From: Dactylonectria macrodidyma
Lineage: Eukaryota; Ascomycota; Sordariomycetes; Hypocreales; Nectriaceae
NCBI GenBank assembly: GCA_020744425.1
Contig: JAGMUV010000049.1
Coordinates: forward strand, 1-64,000
Direction: 5' to 3'
DNA: 64,000 nucleotides
Part shown: positions 43,672 to 55,348 of the stretch, piece by piece
Numbering within the stretch: the first letter of the stretch is position 1
Layout: each line of letters opens with the position of its first letter
Program-made: the position numbers and the translations under genes
The notes under the pieces: model-generated
Database searches by the model: none
Seen by the model: only the letters and a program-made list of their open reading frames with translations
What the model was told of the DNA's origin: nothing

Positions 43672-44617
43672 TCTTCATGCTCGCGTGACCTGTCGCGGCG
43701 CTGTTGATGATGTGGGATAAATGAGGTTATATTGGCAAGGTCGGTCTGTCCTGGGAGGCCATCTTGGAAGATTGTGACCATGGTCAACTATCGGTGTGCC
43801 GGCCCTGGTTTGGCGCTCTCGCACCTTTAATCACGCTAAGGACAGGAGAAATGGAAAGCCGGCAGGTGCCGGGTGCCGCGGCGCCCTAAGAGAGCTCGAC
43901 GACGGGAGACTCTCGGGTCTTTGTGTTAGGATGCGCCACGGTGCAAGTTTGAAGGCACCCCGATATTACGCCACCTCTACTCGGCTGCCGTCAAGCCGCG
44001 AGTGCGGGAACAAACAAGCCTTGAATCTTGATCTCGTAGCCCTCCTTTTGACCTTCCTCAGCAATTTTGCAGGGTTGAGAAGACTCAGCAAGCGCACCAC
44101 TTCGTTCACTAGATCCGGGGGAGCCTTGTGGCTGGCTTTTGTCAATGTGATCAATCAGATGCAGCCAAGGAAAGGAAGACCACACTACATCCGAAGTTTG
44201 TTGCGGATCGTCGAGTTTGGCGCTGCCCTCCATCTGCCAAGGTGCCGACGATGCGACCATCTCTATCACATGCTAGGTCTTACTAGACCAATAAACCTTT
44301 GCGGGAACGAATCTTCTTTCCCTTTCATTTGTCGCACAGGCTGGACTTTTGGTGCGCCCACCTTCTATCAGTGCGCCAGTTGCATTTACATTTCCACTAA
44401 TAACGCCACCGACACACTCTGCAAGCGGCGTTTGCCGAGCAGGTTGTGAGCAGCATCAAGCTCACTGCTCACTGCTCAGTGATAATTTTCTTGGAGCCAG
44501 GGGCTCGCAACGCTACCTCTACAAGCTCAGATGCTGCCCGAGTGAAAGAATCGTTCGAGAGGTAGGCCTACCCGGTGGTCGGGCCTTATTCGACCACCTC
44601 ACCTGCTGGGGAGGTGG
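43672..44617. other. Intergenic, long ORF judged non-coding
   Basis: A 217-codon + strand frame (43796-44449) has no domain, and its Arg/Cys/Leu-rich composition suggests chance. A minus-strand frame here is no more convincing. This is probably the promoter region of the rhodopsin-like gene plus old repeats. Confidence 0.4.
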
Positions 44618-44619
44618 TA

Positions 44620-44828
44620 ACATTACCCACCCATATCTGCGTCGCTTGCGTATCCATTGTCCACTCTGCTAAAATTGTATGGGGTGACAGAAATAGTGGT
44701 GCAATTTTAGAGCTGAAAAAGTGGGGTTTTAAAAATATGTATTGATTCATATACGACTTATTTTGTCACTACACCCATTTTACTATAGAGTGACACGGAT
44801 ACGCAAGCGACGCAGATATGGGTAATGT
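44620..44828. mobile_element. 209-bp MITE with long inverted repeats
   Basis: Flanked by TA (44618-44619 and 44829-44830). The ends start ACATTACCC and share CATATCTGCGTCGCTTGCGT followed by ATCC in inverted orientation. The left arm has a 3-bp ACC insertion. Weaker pairing continues inwards, giving arms of roughly 60 bp. There is no coding capacity. A Tc1/mariner-type transposase would be the mobiliser, judged from the TA. Confidence 0.8.
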
Positions 44829-44830
44829 TA

Positions 44831-45559
44831 CCCCCTCACTGTCGGTGAGGGGCAGCGAAGGGCAAGACCCCGGGTAAACACTATCCCCTCGAGTGTGGAA
44901 AGGCTCCGCCAAGTACCTTGCCCCATGACCCCTGTCACATGACAGGTACGTTAGGAGAGCCTCAAGATGCATCATTAATCATTCTCACTGTGAAGGGTTC
45001 TAATAGTGTAAATTACAGCTATATGGTCCTCATGCGTTTTACATACGAGCTGAGGAAAGAAGAAAGAAGAAAGAAGAAAGAGAAATGTCACGGGCCAGAT
45101 GAGATCAACTCAAGAGGTAATGCCACTGTATTGCGAGAATACTACGGAGTATGATGGAGAGGAAAGAGAGAAAGCGACCTGTTGGGAGGCCAGGGCGGTG
45201 GGGGCCGGCAGAACCGGAAGTACGGGGTTACTTGAGGCCGGAGTGAGCGGACCCACCTAAACAGGAGTGAGCAGGACTACGGTGGATTAGCCAATCCACT
45301 GGGATCAGTGGAGTGGACAGTGGAATCCACGAGTGGATCCACTACGTGGATTGGGTGGAGTGCTTTCAACCCTGTAGGCTCATGACAGATACTTTGCCTC
45401 CAAATCATCCCTTTGCGACTGCTAAGGCAGCCCGCATATTTCTGACCCACTTTTATCCCCGCTTTTCGCGCCCAAGCTGAGTGACATCCTCGTTACATCA
45501 GTATCTTCAGAATCAACACCACCAAAATTACTATGTACGCAATTAATTAACTACTCCAA
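44831..45559. other. Intergenic with repeat remnants
   Basis: No gene. Contains a dispersed-repeat remnant at 45086-45145 (similar to 29557-29615) and a hAT-like terminal fragment (next entry). Confidence 0.5.
45275..45376. repeat. hAT-like terminal fragment with subterminal GTGGA motifs
   Basis: The sequence ends ...TTTCAACCCTG at 45376, the complement of the CAGGGTTG-type terminus of hAT elements. It is preceded by a cluster of TGGATCCACT, GTGGATT and GTGGA words in both orientations. No partner terminus with the flanking TAGGCTCA was found, so it appears to be a solo end. Confidence 0.5.
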
Positions 45560-45705
45560 TGGATACAGCAAAGCACAGCCTAGCTGCAAACGCTTTTGAC
45601 GAAGAGCTTGATATCTGCCTAGATGAATGCCAACAGGAACAGGCAGCTGATAACACCTGCCGGCCGGATGTGCCGCCTACATCACAACGTGGCTATAACT
45701 TTAAG

Positions 45706-46117
45706 CAGGCTTTCTATCCATACTCCATACTCCATACAGGCCCGTATGGAATATGGAATATGGAATGTACCTCATATGGAAGCTTATTCCATACGTATGG
45801 AATACAAAAAATGACGTCATCTCTCAAACTGCCCCTATCGTAAAGAATCAAGTTTAGGAGCTCTGCAATTCGGTAATTATACAGTGATTTGCCTGCTGTC
45901 GGCTGCAGACAGAACTGAGATTGAAGTATGAACCAGCATGGACGATGGGTTTGGGATCACTCTGAAACAGACTGCAATAGCGGGGATAATATTTTCCGGA
46001 ATAATCCATTATTCCATACGTATGGAATACGGACGGCCCGTATGGAATATGGAGTATGGAGTATGGAATATTCCATACTCCATCACTTATTCCATACGAG
46101 TATGGATAGAAAGCCTG
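45706..46117. mobile_element. 412-bp inverted-repeat element with TATGGA subterminal motifs
   Basis: The left end CAGGCTTTCTATCCATACTC (45706) is repeated inverted at the right end (46117). Inside both ends are many copies of CCATACTCCATA, TTCCATACGTATGGAAT and GTATGGAATATGG in both orientations. The CAG start and subterminal motif clusters suggest a hAT-derived MITE. The 8 bp on either side (ACTTTAAG and CTGGTTTC) do not match, so no target duplication is preserved. Its right end abuts the truncated Helitron copy 3. Confidence 0.65.
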
Positions 46118-48599
46118 CTGGTTTCAGAAGCTCCGGCGACCTCACGAGTACGCAGTGCCGATTTTTCAAGGATTCATCAGCGACGATCACCGGGACGAGC
46201 ACCCGGTGTATTTCAGACGGTACGTTCTTAGTCAACAATGCCAAATCCGAGCCTACTCTGACATTCCGTGCAGTAACTCTGTTCTCCATCTGGCCCTGTT
46301 TGTGCCTTGGGAAGGCTTTCTTTCCATCATGCAGGGGGATATCGCCGACATATGGTCCGGATATGAAGCTTCCCTCTGTTGCAGGCTGCGTTTTCACGTG
46401 TCGAACATCTCCCTTCTCAGCAAGTCAGCCGAGGACGCGCGGAAAGACGCAAAGCTCTGGGCCAGCCGATCAGAAGGCGACGACACAGTCGACGTAGACT
46501 TCCCTCTTGATGAGGGCGACGACGATGAAGAGCGCGCAACCATCGCTGAGCACCACCAGAATTTTGCGGCTCTGCTACACACTCTGCACAACGCCGTCCG
46601 AGATTCTGATGCCACGAGAGGCTCCCCAGTCTTGGCGAATTTCATCCGCGACCTGCGTGAAGAGACTTCGGCATCGGAGGATAGGCCTTTTATTCAGCGT
46701 CCCGAGGGCTTTTATCAGCAAATCCGCCGTACCCAGGACGCTCCGCTATGCCAATTTCAGACCCTTTCTGCAGAGAATGTTCAAGCCGCTGCGAAGGCTC
46801 TGGAGATGCTCCATCTCCGGATGCTGGATGAGATTGAGACAGGTCCCCAGGGTAGCGCGCATCACACGCCTAACGCCGACATAGATGATATACTTGCTCG
46901 CAACTACGATACGGAGATTCCCCTACCACGTCGAAGTCAGGGCCCAGTCGCACAGTGTCCTCGGATGCTCGTTGACGTTAATATGGCAACAAGCTTTGCG
47001 GGATTAGGACGCCTTGCCGCGTCGAATTATACCCTCAACTCTCTGCAGACAATGGCTCTTCAACTTGTGTGCAGGTTTTTAGACAGGTACTCAGCGGACC
47101 CCGACCCGGCGGGTCAACATCTCCAGTACACCGGAGGGCCGGGCGGTACAGGAAAATCCAGGGTCATCTCGGCCCTGAAATGGGTCTTCTCGGCGAGAGG
47201 CCAACCACATCTTCTCCAGATCACGGGAACATCAGGTAGTGCAGCTGCACAGATCGGAGGTACGACATTACATTCTGCCTGTGGACTGGATACCCGGCGC
47301 TCCCTCGACAAACAACTCCCACTTTTCTCGGAGGCAAAGAAGTGGACGTGGAAGCAGAAGCTGGTCCTCGTGATCGACGAAGTTAGCATGCTTGGAGGTG
47401 CTACCCTGTACGAGGCCAGCTGCCGTCTTCAATCGCTCCGCGATTGCCCAGATAAGCCCTTTGGCGGTGTTCCCGTCGTTCTTTTGATGGGGGACTTTTA
47501 TCAATTCGCCCCAGTTCGGGAGACGAGCCTCCTGGTAGACCGAATGGCGGATCCCCTCTTCGCATCCGTGAGCCAAGCCACCATTTCTCACCATCGCGGC
47601 TTCAGTCTGTGGCTAATGTTCAAGACCGTGGTTCTTCTCGAAGAACAGGTCCGCGCACGAGACGACCCTGAGCTAGGCGCTCTTCTGGATCGAGTACGGC
47701 ACGGCACCCAGACATGGCAAGATCTGGCCCTACTGAATACAAAGCTGGTTGACCGCTCCGATATCACCTTCAGTAACGGCTTGCGCGCCATAACACCTCT
47801 GAACCGCAACCGATGGAGCCTCAATATGGAAGCCGTTGTGGACTGGGCGCGCTTTAATGAGAGGCACATCTCCGTCTTCGTGTCAGCCCACACCTGGCGA
47901 AGAGCCGGCCTGTCTCAATATGAGATCGCCCAAGCTATCGAGCAAGGGGACGATTCCAAATGCAAGGTCCCAGGCCTCTTCTTCTATGCTCAGGGGATGC
48001 CTGTGGTTGTTAACAAAAATATATACACCGGCTTGAAGGTTGTCAATGGCGCGGAGTTTACTGCAGCAGACATCATCCCCGATCCGAAACGCCCAGGATA
48101 CCATCTTGCGGACGATGTCACCATACACTTCGGCCCACCACTAGGCATCTTATTACAGTCGAGAGACACCGCGAGCTTGGCAGTCCCCGTCCTACCAGCA
48201 GAGATGGTACTCGTTCGCCCTATCTCGCACACCCTCGATCCAACCGATTCCCACTTCAAGTTCTTGTCAACGAAATGCACCCGACGGGGGCTGCCGGTTG
48301 TTCCGGCCTTTGTTCTCACCGATTATAAATCCCAATCCAAAACGTTTGCCGAGGTACTCTTGGAGTTGCGGGGAAATCGCATGACCAATGGCGAGCCCTC
48401 CAACTGCGATTTTACCAGTCTCTATGTGCAGTTGTCCAGGTGTACGACTCTTCGAGGCATCAAGCTTCTCAGCCCTATATGGCCCCAGGATTTCATCGGT
48501 AACAGGCTAGACCAGACCATGGTAGATGCAATGCAGAGACTCAAGAACCTGGCCGCGAAGACGAAACGGGGCTATGAGGGCCGATGCCACGATACATAG
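46118..48599 (+). pseudogene. Helitron helicase, copy 3, 5'-truncated
   Basis: The coding similarity to copies 1 and 2 begins abruptly at WFQKLRRPHEYAVP (46119), with the whole Rep domain missing. Exon 46118-46219, a 54-bp in-frame intron (46220-46273), then exon 46274-48599. The helicase is complete: GGPGGTGKS, VIDEVSM, GDFYQF, EEQVRA, TDYKSQ and YVQLSRCTTLRG, with no stop codons. Copy 2 has the same intron position and the same RNSVLHLALFVPWE after it. Without HUH nuclease it cannot transpose alone, but it could in principle still give a helicase-like protein starting at an internal ATG. Confidence 0.85.
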
Positions 48600-49991
48600 G
48601 CCATATCATCTTGTGAAAGCCTGCCAGCTCGGAATTAGTGCCATGTTGTCCATGTCGAACAATCGGCGGCTCCCTAGTTATTGAAAATCATCATGATGAT
48701 ATGAAATTTAAGTTTATGGTCTGTGCGTCATCGATCTTCAAAACGCTCCGGTGGTCTGTGCCTGGCTCAGCCACAACCACGCTGCCCGCAACACCTCATA
48801 AGGGACTGTAGACCTTCATCAATTCTCACAAACTGAAAGACTCGTTCCGAAGGTCTGATGGCGGGCCCGTAGGGACCGGTCTCCTGTGATGTGCCTTTGA
48901 GGAACGAAAAGGTTCTTTGCCTTGAGGAACGAAAGGCTTCTTTGCCTTGAGGAACGAAAGGCTTCTTTTTCCCCGCCCTCTCTCCCTCACCAGCCTTAAT
49001 TCACAAGCCACGGCAGGGTCGCGATTATTAATCCCCATGCCACACATTATAGACGCCTCATTTGTATATTGCATGCGCCTCTTTTCAAGCCTCTGTAAAT
49101 TTTTTTGGCCTTTTTTTACACGTTTTATAGTCTCCAAACAACCATAGTTAACGGGATTTTGTCGGCATGTTGGCCGTTGACCTGATTAAGTGGGTCCTCG
49201 GCAAAAATACGGCTAGGTCACCTACTTCCGCGCTTTGGCGCGCTTTACGGAAGGCTATATCTTACACTGGGTCAAAACGATTTTTAGGATAGGTCCACGG
49301 CAGCCGCGGGCAGTGGCAACCACTGGTTAGATGCAAGCCGCTAGTACCAATTAGGCAAAAGCCAATAGAATTACTTGAAATTCCAGGAATTATGGGGACT
49401 TATACACTATCCCAGCCTTCCAGCCCTTCCTTTAACGCTCTTTTTCCCTCCCAACCAATTCAATCGACCAGGTAGACCTAGGTTCTACCCCGACTACTGC
49501 ATTTCCACCCCCGCGCCTACACAATACCCTCTTGCTGCATACGCCGCCGATCGGGAGCGATCAGGTCAATACGCAGCGTCGTTTTCGCGTTCAGAACCGT
49601 CCAGAAATGGGCTATCGCGATCGCTTCCGTGCAGGCGCTCAATTGCGACGGTCAACTGGCCTACTCCCTTGCCTGGCAGTCACGTGCCTGGACGCCTGCC
49701 CGGCCTTTGTTCTGGTTCTTGCCTTTTCTGGCCTTTTTCAGCAGTTTCCGCAGTTACCCAAAACCCGTTTTTTGCCCCACCTTCCACGCGAAATCCACAT
49801 CTCGTACGGTCCCGTACGGCTCCTTCCGGCCTCCACCTGAACTTCATCATTCACATTTTACCCATTCCCCCCGCCCCCCCCCCCGTTCTGCTCCGTACAT
49901 ATGCCAACACTCGCGTACAGGCTCGGTTTGTCGATAGCCATTTTTCGTACAATTTTCCGTACGCCTCCGCTCCCGAACACCCCCGAACGAC
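48600..49991. other. Intergenic; 25-bp tandem repeat; 5' side of integrase element
   Basis: No confident gene. The 48895-48972 stretch has about three copies of TTGAGGAACGAAAGGCTTCT followed by TTGCC. A hairpin-prone CTTCCGCGC...GCGCGCTTTACGGAAG segment lies near 49228-49256. From about 49400 on the base composition becomes CG-rich with frequent CGTACGG words, which probably marks the 5' region of the integrase element. Confidence 0.5.
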
Positions 49992-51053
49992 AATGCCTCG
50001 CGGATCTCGCTCCGGTAAGGGCAGAAAGGGTGGAAAGGGCACGTCTGGAACCGCTCCGGCCCCGAACGACGCTCCGGCCCCGAACGGAGGCGGCTCGGCC
50101 TCGAACGACAGCGGACGCGCCTGTTCGGAGCTGCCCGACTTCCAGCCCTGGGTTCCCCCAACCATCCTAGCTGGACGCCCCCGGACACTCGCATTCACGG
50201 CCATCGGCTCCCGAACGTGGAGCTAGAGGATGACCAGCCGGACGAGACCGTTAGCGAGCATTTAACCGCCTGGTTCCTTAAGCGTACGCTCCCGTTCTTG
50301 CCCGTTTTTACCCGCTCACGCCAGTTCTAACCCGTCCGCCAGACCTCTCCAAGAACGTTTCCACCGCCGTTCGTGCGCTCGCCCAGAACTATAAGGTTTG
50401 TCTTTCGCTTCCACCCGTAGCCGTACGGCATTATGTGATAAAGTACGCTTACGTTCACTTTAGGTCAAGCGCATCATGGACGTCCGTACCCGTCCGGGCA
50501 CGGACGGAACCGCTTACTGCAACAATCACAGCCTAAAGCGGGGTGCCAATTGTTACGCGGCCTTCCACCATCTGTACGGCAACTTACGGTCCGGAACGGA
50601 CGCGTGCGGCCCCTGCCAGAGGGGTTTCGGCCCGTTCGACAGCTGCGTTCAGATCAATGGTGCCAGCGCGAACTCTCGCTACAACTCCGCGGCTAAGCGC
50701 TGCACTCTCTACGGTACGTACGCCCCCGTTTGCCCCCGTTCTTCCCCGTTCTAGCCAGTTCGCTCCCTTTCTGACATATTCTTTTAGTCAAGGACGGAGA
50801 TGCTAAGCCTAGGGGTAAGAAGCGCGGCCGTAAGCGTAAGGCCCTTGACTATGACGATGACATTCTTGACGCCATCCGTTCCGTCCCCCTAAAGCACCTC
50901 CGTACGCTCGCGGACGTCTTTAATAAGGTTGCCGACGATGTTCAGGACGAGACTAGTATGTACATCCCCGTCCATCCCTATACGGGAGCGTACAGGCCCG
51001 TACAGCTTTGAACGGAGGGCTAACTTTTTCTAGATGAGTCTGATTCTAATTAA
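49992..51053 (+). CDS. Basic protein with DUF3716-like cysteine module
   Basis: Exons ending at 50283, then 50343-50395, 50464-50713, 50788-50955 and 51034-51053, joined by four introns of 59-78 bp, keep one frame to a TAA at 51051-51053. The upstream start is uncertain: ATG 49992 (MPRGSRSGKGRKGG) is in a different frame from exon 1's C-terminal part (ELEDDQPDETVSEHL), so another splice or a frameshift is needed. The middle exon has YCNNHSLKRG, NCYAAF, ACGPCQRGFGPFDSCV and RCTLY, which resembles the fungal DUF3716 module (CxxCxRGxGPFxxCV). The C-terminal part is basic (RGKKRGRKRKA), then acidic. Likely nuclear and nucleic-acid-binding. Its link to the integrase gene is positional. Confidence 0.6.
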
Positions 51054-51186
51054 GTCATTTTCGTTAGCGTTCAGGACAGTATACCCGGCGACCGGCCCCG
51101 TCTGGCTTCGCATGGTCGGTCGGCATCATGTTTTCGGAAAGGGTTTTTGACATACCGTTCTTGACTGCACACTTTTTTTCTCTTTG

Positions 51187-51201
51187 GGGGGGGGGGGGGG
51201 G
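51187..51201 (+). repeat. Poly-G run
   Basis: An uninterrupted run of about 15 G in the spacer between the DUF3716-like gene and the integrase gene. It is prone to slippage and to sequencing length error. Confidence 0.9.
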
Positions 51202-51444
51202 ATGGACGAACAGACCTGTTCGGGAATGTGAGCTCCCCACGTTCATTCATGACCGTTTTGGTCTTTCGGTATTTCAGATAGTCCGGCTCCGTACGGGGGC
51301 GAAACCCCCCGTACGGCCCAGAAATGGACCTTATGGTCTTTATTTTTCTTTCCCCTACGCATCTAATTCTGTCTTAACATTTTATTATTTATTCATTGAA
51401 ATATCTTCTATACGCCCCCGAACGTCCCCGAACACGCCGACCTA

Positions 51445-54400
51445 ATGCCACGACAGAGGATCGATCTCGAGCCGTACCGGGAACAAATCCGTGGGAAATG
51501 GCAACTACGCTGGACGAACGCGGTCTTATGCGAATGGCTCCGGACGGATTTGAACGTTCCTGTTTCCGATACTACCTTGAAGCGCTTCCTTCGAATCTGG
51601 GGCTTCCAACGTGTGGGCCGTACGGAAGTGACTGACGCCCTCCGGGACCGTTAACGCTTCCACTTCTTCGAACACTACCTTACGGACGAACGGTTGCTCC
51701 AAGTGCTACAATCTAAGGGGTTTTCTATTACCCAAAAAGGCCTCGTACGGCTACGCCAAGAGATGGACCTCCGAAAGCGGCATACCATCCGGCACCACCT
51801 AATGGACACCCCCACCTAATGCACCACCAAAAATTTGACCCTCCCATACAAAATCCAAATTTTCAATTGCACCGCATTCAGACAAAAATAAAGGTACTCT
51901 CAAACTAAGGCCTGTACTATATTGCTTTTTTCATGCAATTTTAGTATCGGCCTTACTTTTTCCCGTCCCGTCTCGTGGCCTGATTCTCTAGCCCTTTGAA
52001 TTTTTTCGCATTTCACCTCATCCACCCTAGTCGACTCCATCTACTCAAGCCGAGTTTTCACCTAAGTTGCTGTCGGAACTCCTTCTGCAATGGTTCACCG
52101 TAATTATACCGAAGATGACGTAGCTGAGGCTATATTCGATATCACTGATAGAGGCCTATCACAGACAGGAGCGGCCGAGAAACGTGGAGTGCCTCGGTCA
52201 ACCATTTCTAGAAGACTTTCCGGTCAAGCGAGCAGGAATGAACGTGTCCAGGCCCACCAGCGTATTTCAAAGAGCCAAGAGGAGATCCTCGTTCGTTGGG
52301 TGCTGCGGCAAGAGTCTCTGGGCTATGCTCCCTCGCACAGCCAACTCCGCGCCTGTGTCGAGGCCCTCCTTCAACAACAAGGCGATAACAAGCCATTGGG
52401 TAAAAACTGGACCTCCAGGTTCATCAAGCGACACTCAAAACTATCTACCAAGCTTGGAAACCGTCAGGAAGCCGCCAGATTTAACGGTTTTACACCAAAG
52501 GCGGTCAATTGGTACTTCGATATCCGGGAGACGGAATACGGCTGGATCAAGCCTGAGAACACAGTTAACGTAGACGAGGGCGGCATAATGGCGGGTTTCG
52601 GTAAGTCCTCTATAAGTTCCCTATGGGTTTTTGTAGGTCATAACTAATTGGTTGTCCATAAGGCTTGGACAGCCTCGTAATCGGGAGCTCTGACCCGAAG
52701 AAGAAGGCGATGTTGAAAGGCACCCAGTCGCGCACTTGGACCTCGTTCATTGAGGCTGTCACCGCAACTGGTCGCGCTTTGAAACCGGGAATTATCTTTA
52801 AAGGAAAAGAGCTGCAGAAGCAGTGGTTTCTTAACGAATTCGAATTGATAGCGGACTGGCACTACATCACATCACCGAACGGCTGGACCGACAACCATAT
52901 AGCTCTCGAGTGGTTGAAGGACGTTTATCTACCTCAAACAGAGCCTCGTGATGCATCGGATGCGAGACTTATTATCCTTGACGGTCACGGGAGCCATGCG
53001 CAGGTGAGCCTTTTGGGGTTTTCGCCACGGAGTCACCCGCTATAGGGTCGCTAACGAGCAGGCAGGACGAGTGGATGGCCACGTGCTTTCTGAACAATGT
53101 CTACTGCTGTTACCTACCAGCACATTGTTCCCATGGTTTGCAACCGTTAGATAATGGAATTTTTAATGTCATCAAAGGTGCGTATCGGAAAGAACTCCAA
53201 AAGCTGGCTAGTTTGACCGATTCTGCACCAGTTGACAAAGTCAACTTTATTCGGGCATACGCGAAAGCCAGGGAGGCGGGCATGAGGAAGGAGATTATCT
53301 TGTCCGGCTGGAGGTTTACTGGAAATTGGCCTATAAACCGTCACAAAGCTTTAACACATCCGGAAATTCAACCGGACAAAGAAAAACTGCTGGAAGAGTT
53401 CAAGACGCCGAGCCCTACTCAACTGCACTCAGATGATACGCCGAAAACGAGCCGGCAAGTGAGGGATATGGCCAAACACCGAAGTCGACCGACCAGACGG
53501 AAGTACAGTAAGATCGCAAAGGGGCTGGAAGCTTTAGAGATGAAGGTGGCCGTTCAGAATTCGCGGATTACTGGCCTCGAAGAGCAGATGGCCCAGGTGC
53601 GGCGAGGGAAGAAAAGAAAGGCGGTACCGAACCCGAACCGACGATTCATGGCTCTAGCGGAGGCTCTAGCGGCTGGAGAAGCTCTTCATGACTCAAAGGA
53701 GGCAGAAATAGAGGTGGATGTGGATGAGGAGGTCGAGTCGGTGATTGAGGTGGGTGTCAGGTCAGAGGACGAAAATGAGGACTTTATGGTCGTAACAAAG
53801 CACTGCCAGCGCACACGGAGCGGTCGGGAGGTCAAAAAACCACGCAGAGAGTAAAATTTGATTAAATTTCTAGAAGCCTTCTCCAAAGCATCGTTTATTG
53901 ATTGAGGATTGGGCCTGTTTTTGTGTACATCAAAAATTGGATTTTGTATGGGAGGGTCAAATTTTTGGTGGTGCATTAGGTGGGGGTGTCCATTAGGTGG
54001 TGCCGGATGGTACTCGAGAGGAAAACATTACCCTGCGAGAACAAGCCATCAGTCGTATCGCCCAAGCGGTTGATCCAACGCGCCGTTTGGCAGGTTACGG
54101 ACGCGAATACCTCCGAACGAAGCTGCGCCAGCAAGGATTCTCTACAAGCCGAGATGTCCTTTACTCTGCCTACAAAGAAGTCCACCAGAGGAGCTTCCGA
54201 GACCGGCTGGTCGAGTTCAGACGGCGCCGTACGGGCTGGACCTGCCCTGGGCCTAACTTTATCTTGTCTATCGATGCGTACGATAAATTAAAGCCGTACG
54301 GCTTTGAGATCTACGCTGGGATTGACACCTACTCGAGATATATCCCTTGGTTTTTCGTTGGCTTTAGTACGCACACGTCTATCGGCGTTGGCCTCCAATA

Positions 54401-55345
54401 CCTTTCGATCATTCGCGAACGTGGCTTTACGCCGCGGATTATACGGGCTGATCGTGGGAAGGAAACTCCGGTTGTTGCTGGCCTCCATTGGTATCACTCG
54501 AGTCACATCGGGCGCGAACGGATACAACCGCTCACGGGCGAGGCCGTATCGATCAAGTTCAAGGACTGTTTTGTATACGGCAAGAGCATCCACAACGTCA
54601 AGATCGAAAGCTGGTGGAATCGTCTTTGTAAAGGCCGTTCGCAGTTCTGGCGGGTAAGATACTATTATACGCCCCCGAGTACCCCTAGACGCGCTCCGTA
54701 CTGACATGTTTAGACGGTCTTTGGAGCCCTACATACAGTAGGGCTTTTCGAACCCAGTCATATCTACGATCAGATTGCCCTTCTCTATATATATATGGAA
54801 CCCCTAGATACGGACCTGCGCGGCTTCGTACGGGTATGGAATAACCATTACATCCGTAAACATCCCAACCGACCTCATGTTGTCCCTGGGGTCCCATACA
54901 TCCTCTTTCACCACCCCGAACAGTCCAGTACGGAGGATTGCGGGGAGCCAATCATTCCAGCCGTACTAGAGGAGATGGAGGAGCTTCTTGGTTATACGGT
55001 AGATCATTCGATCTATCGTCGTATCTCTCTACCGAGGTGTTGGCGCTCTGCAAGTCCGTACTCAGCCGTTCGGTCAGGGATGGGAGCGAACAGCCCCGTG
55101 TAAATGGTGTCGATATTCCTCTTTATCGCTCGTACATTTACTTACGTGAACAACTTGAGGATCACCATAAATCCGGAGTCGACCCACGATTACACCTTCA
55201 GGAGCCGCCAACTGGAGGTATTCGACATCTAGAGGACAAGCTGAGGACACGAGGATTTGATCTGGACGGGCATGTTCGTGGGGGAACGGACGATTCCGAT
55301 AACGAATGGGATGTAAATTCGGAGACAGGGTCAGCTCGAAACTAG
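51445..55345 (+). CDS. Integrase-core (DDE) transposase, interrupted by a Fot1-type element
   Basis: Exon parts 51445-51784, 54013-54653, 54714-54998 and 55037-55345, with introns 54654-54713 and 54999-55036 (the second is short, 38 bp). Removing the nested element and one TA joins LRKRH to TREENITL in frame. An in-frame TAA at 51652-51654 (after ALRDR) is a premature stop or an unrecognised splice. The N-terminal region is helical and DNA-binding-like (about residues 1-170). The catalytic core has SIDAYDKL (first Asp), GIDTYSRYIPWFFVG, RADRGKET (second Asp) and SIHNVKIESWW (Glu), matching the D,D,E integrase layout. Similar integrase-core proteins occur in fungi and animals; I suspect an IS3EU-like group but cannot confirm it. 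It would catalyse insertion of the element. Confidence 0.72.
51785..54010 (+). mobile_element. Fot1/pogo-type transposon, complete
   Basis: 2226 bp. The terminal inverted repeats start CCATCCGGCACCACCTAATG and are essentially identical for 76 bp (51785-51860 and 53935-54010). TA duplications lie at 51783-51784 and 54011-54012. It carries one intact transposase gene and sits inside the integrase gene in the same orientation. Perfect long terminal repeats and an undamaged gene point to recent insertion. Confidence 0.95.
52090..53854 (+). CDS. Fot1/pogo-family transposase (DDE_1)
   Basis: Exons 52090-52600, 52663-53003 and 53066-53854, with two 62-bp introns, give 546 residues in one frame. In order: a psq-type helix-turn-helix (GAAEKRGVPRSTISRRL, about residues 29-46); a CENP-B/Tc5-like DNA-binding domain (QEEILVRWVLRQESLGYAP...KNWTSRFIKRH); and the DDE_1 catalytic domain with NVDEGG (first Asp), LIILDGHGSH (second) and CSHGLQPLDNGIF (third). 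The C-terminal part is basic and then acidic. Most relatives read NMDETG at the first Asp, so VDEGG is a mild variant. The protein cuts and pastes at TA. Intact and probably active. Confidence 0.92.
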
Positions 55346-55348
55346 CTA

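Noticed and set aside
43796..44449. 217-codon + strand ORF
   Set aside because: No domain, Arg/Cys/Leu-rich composition and competing frames on the other strand; it reads as chance in GC-rich DNA.
45362..45384. Right end of hAT element 1
   Set aside because: The AACCCTG terminus is followed by TAGGCTCA, not by the GGCTCATA duplication of the 27.1-kb left end, and lies 18 kb away.
49375..50226. 283-codon ORF overlapping the start of the DUF3716-like gene
   Set aside because: Pro/Arg/Ser-rich low complexity across the presumed 5' region; only the part after 49992 is considered for the accessory gene.
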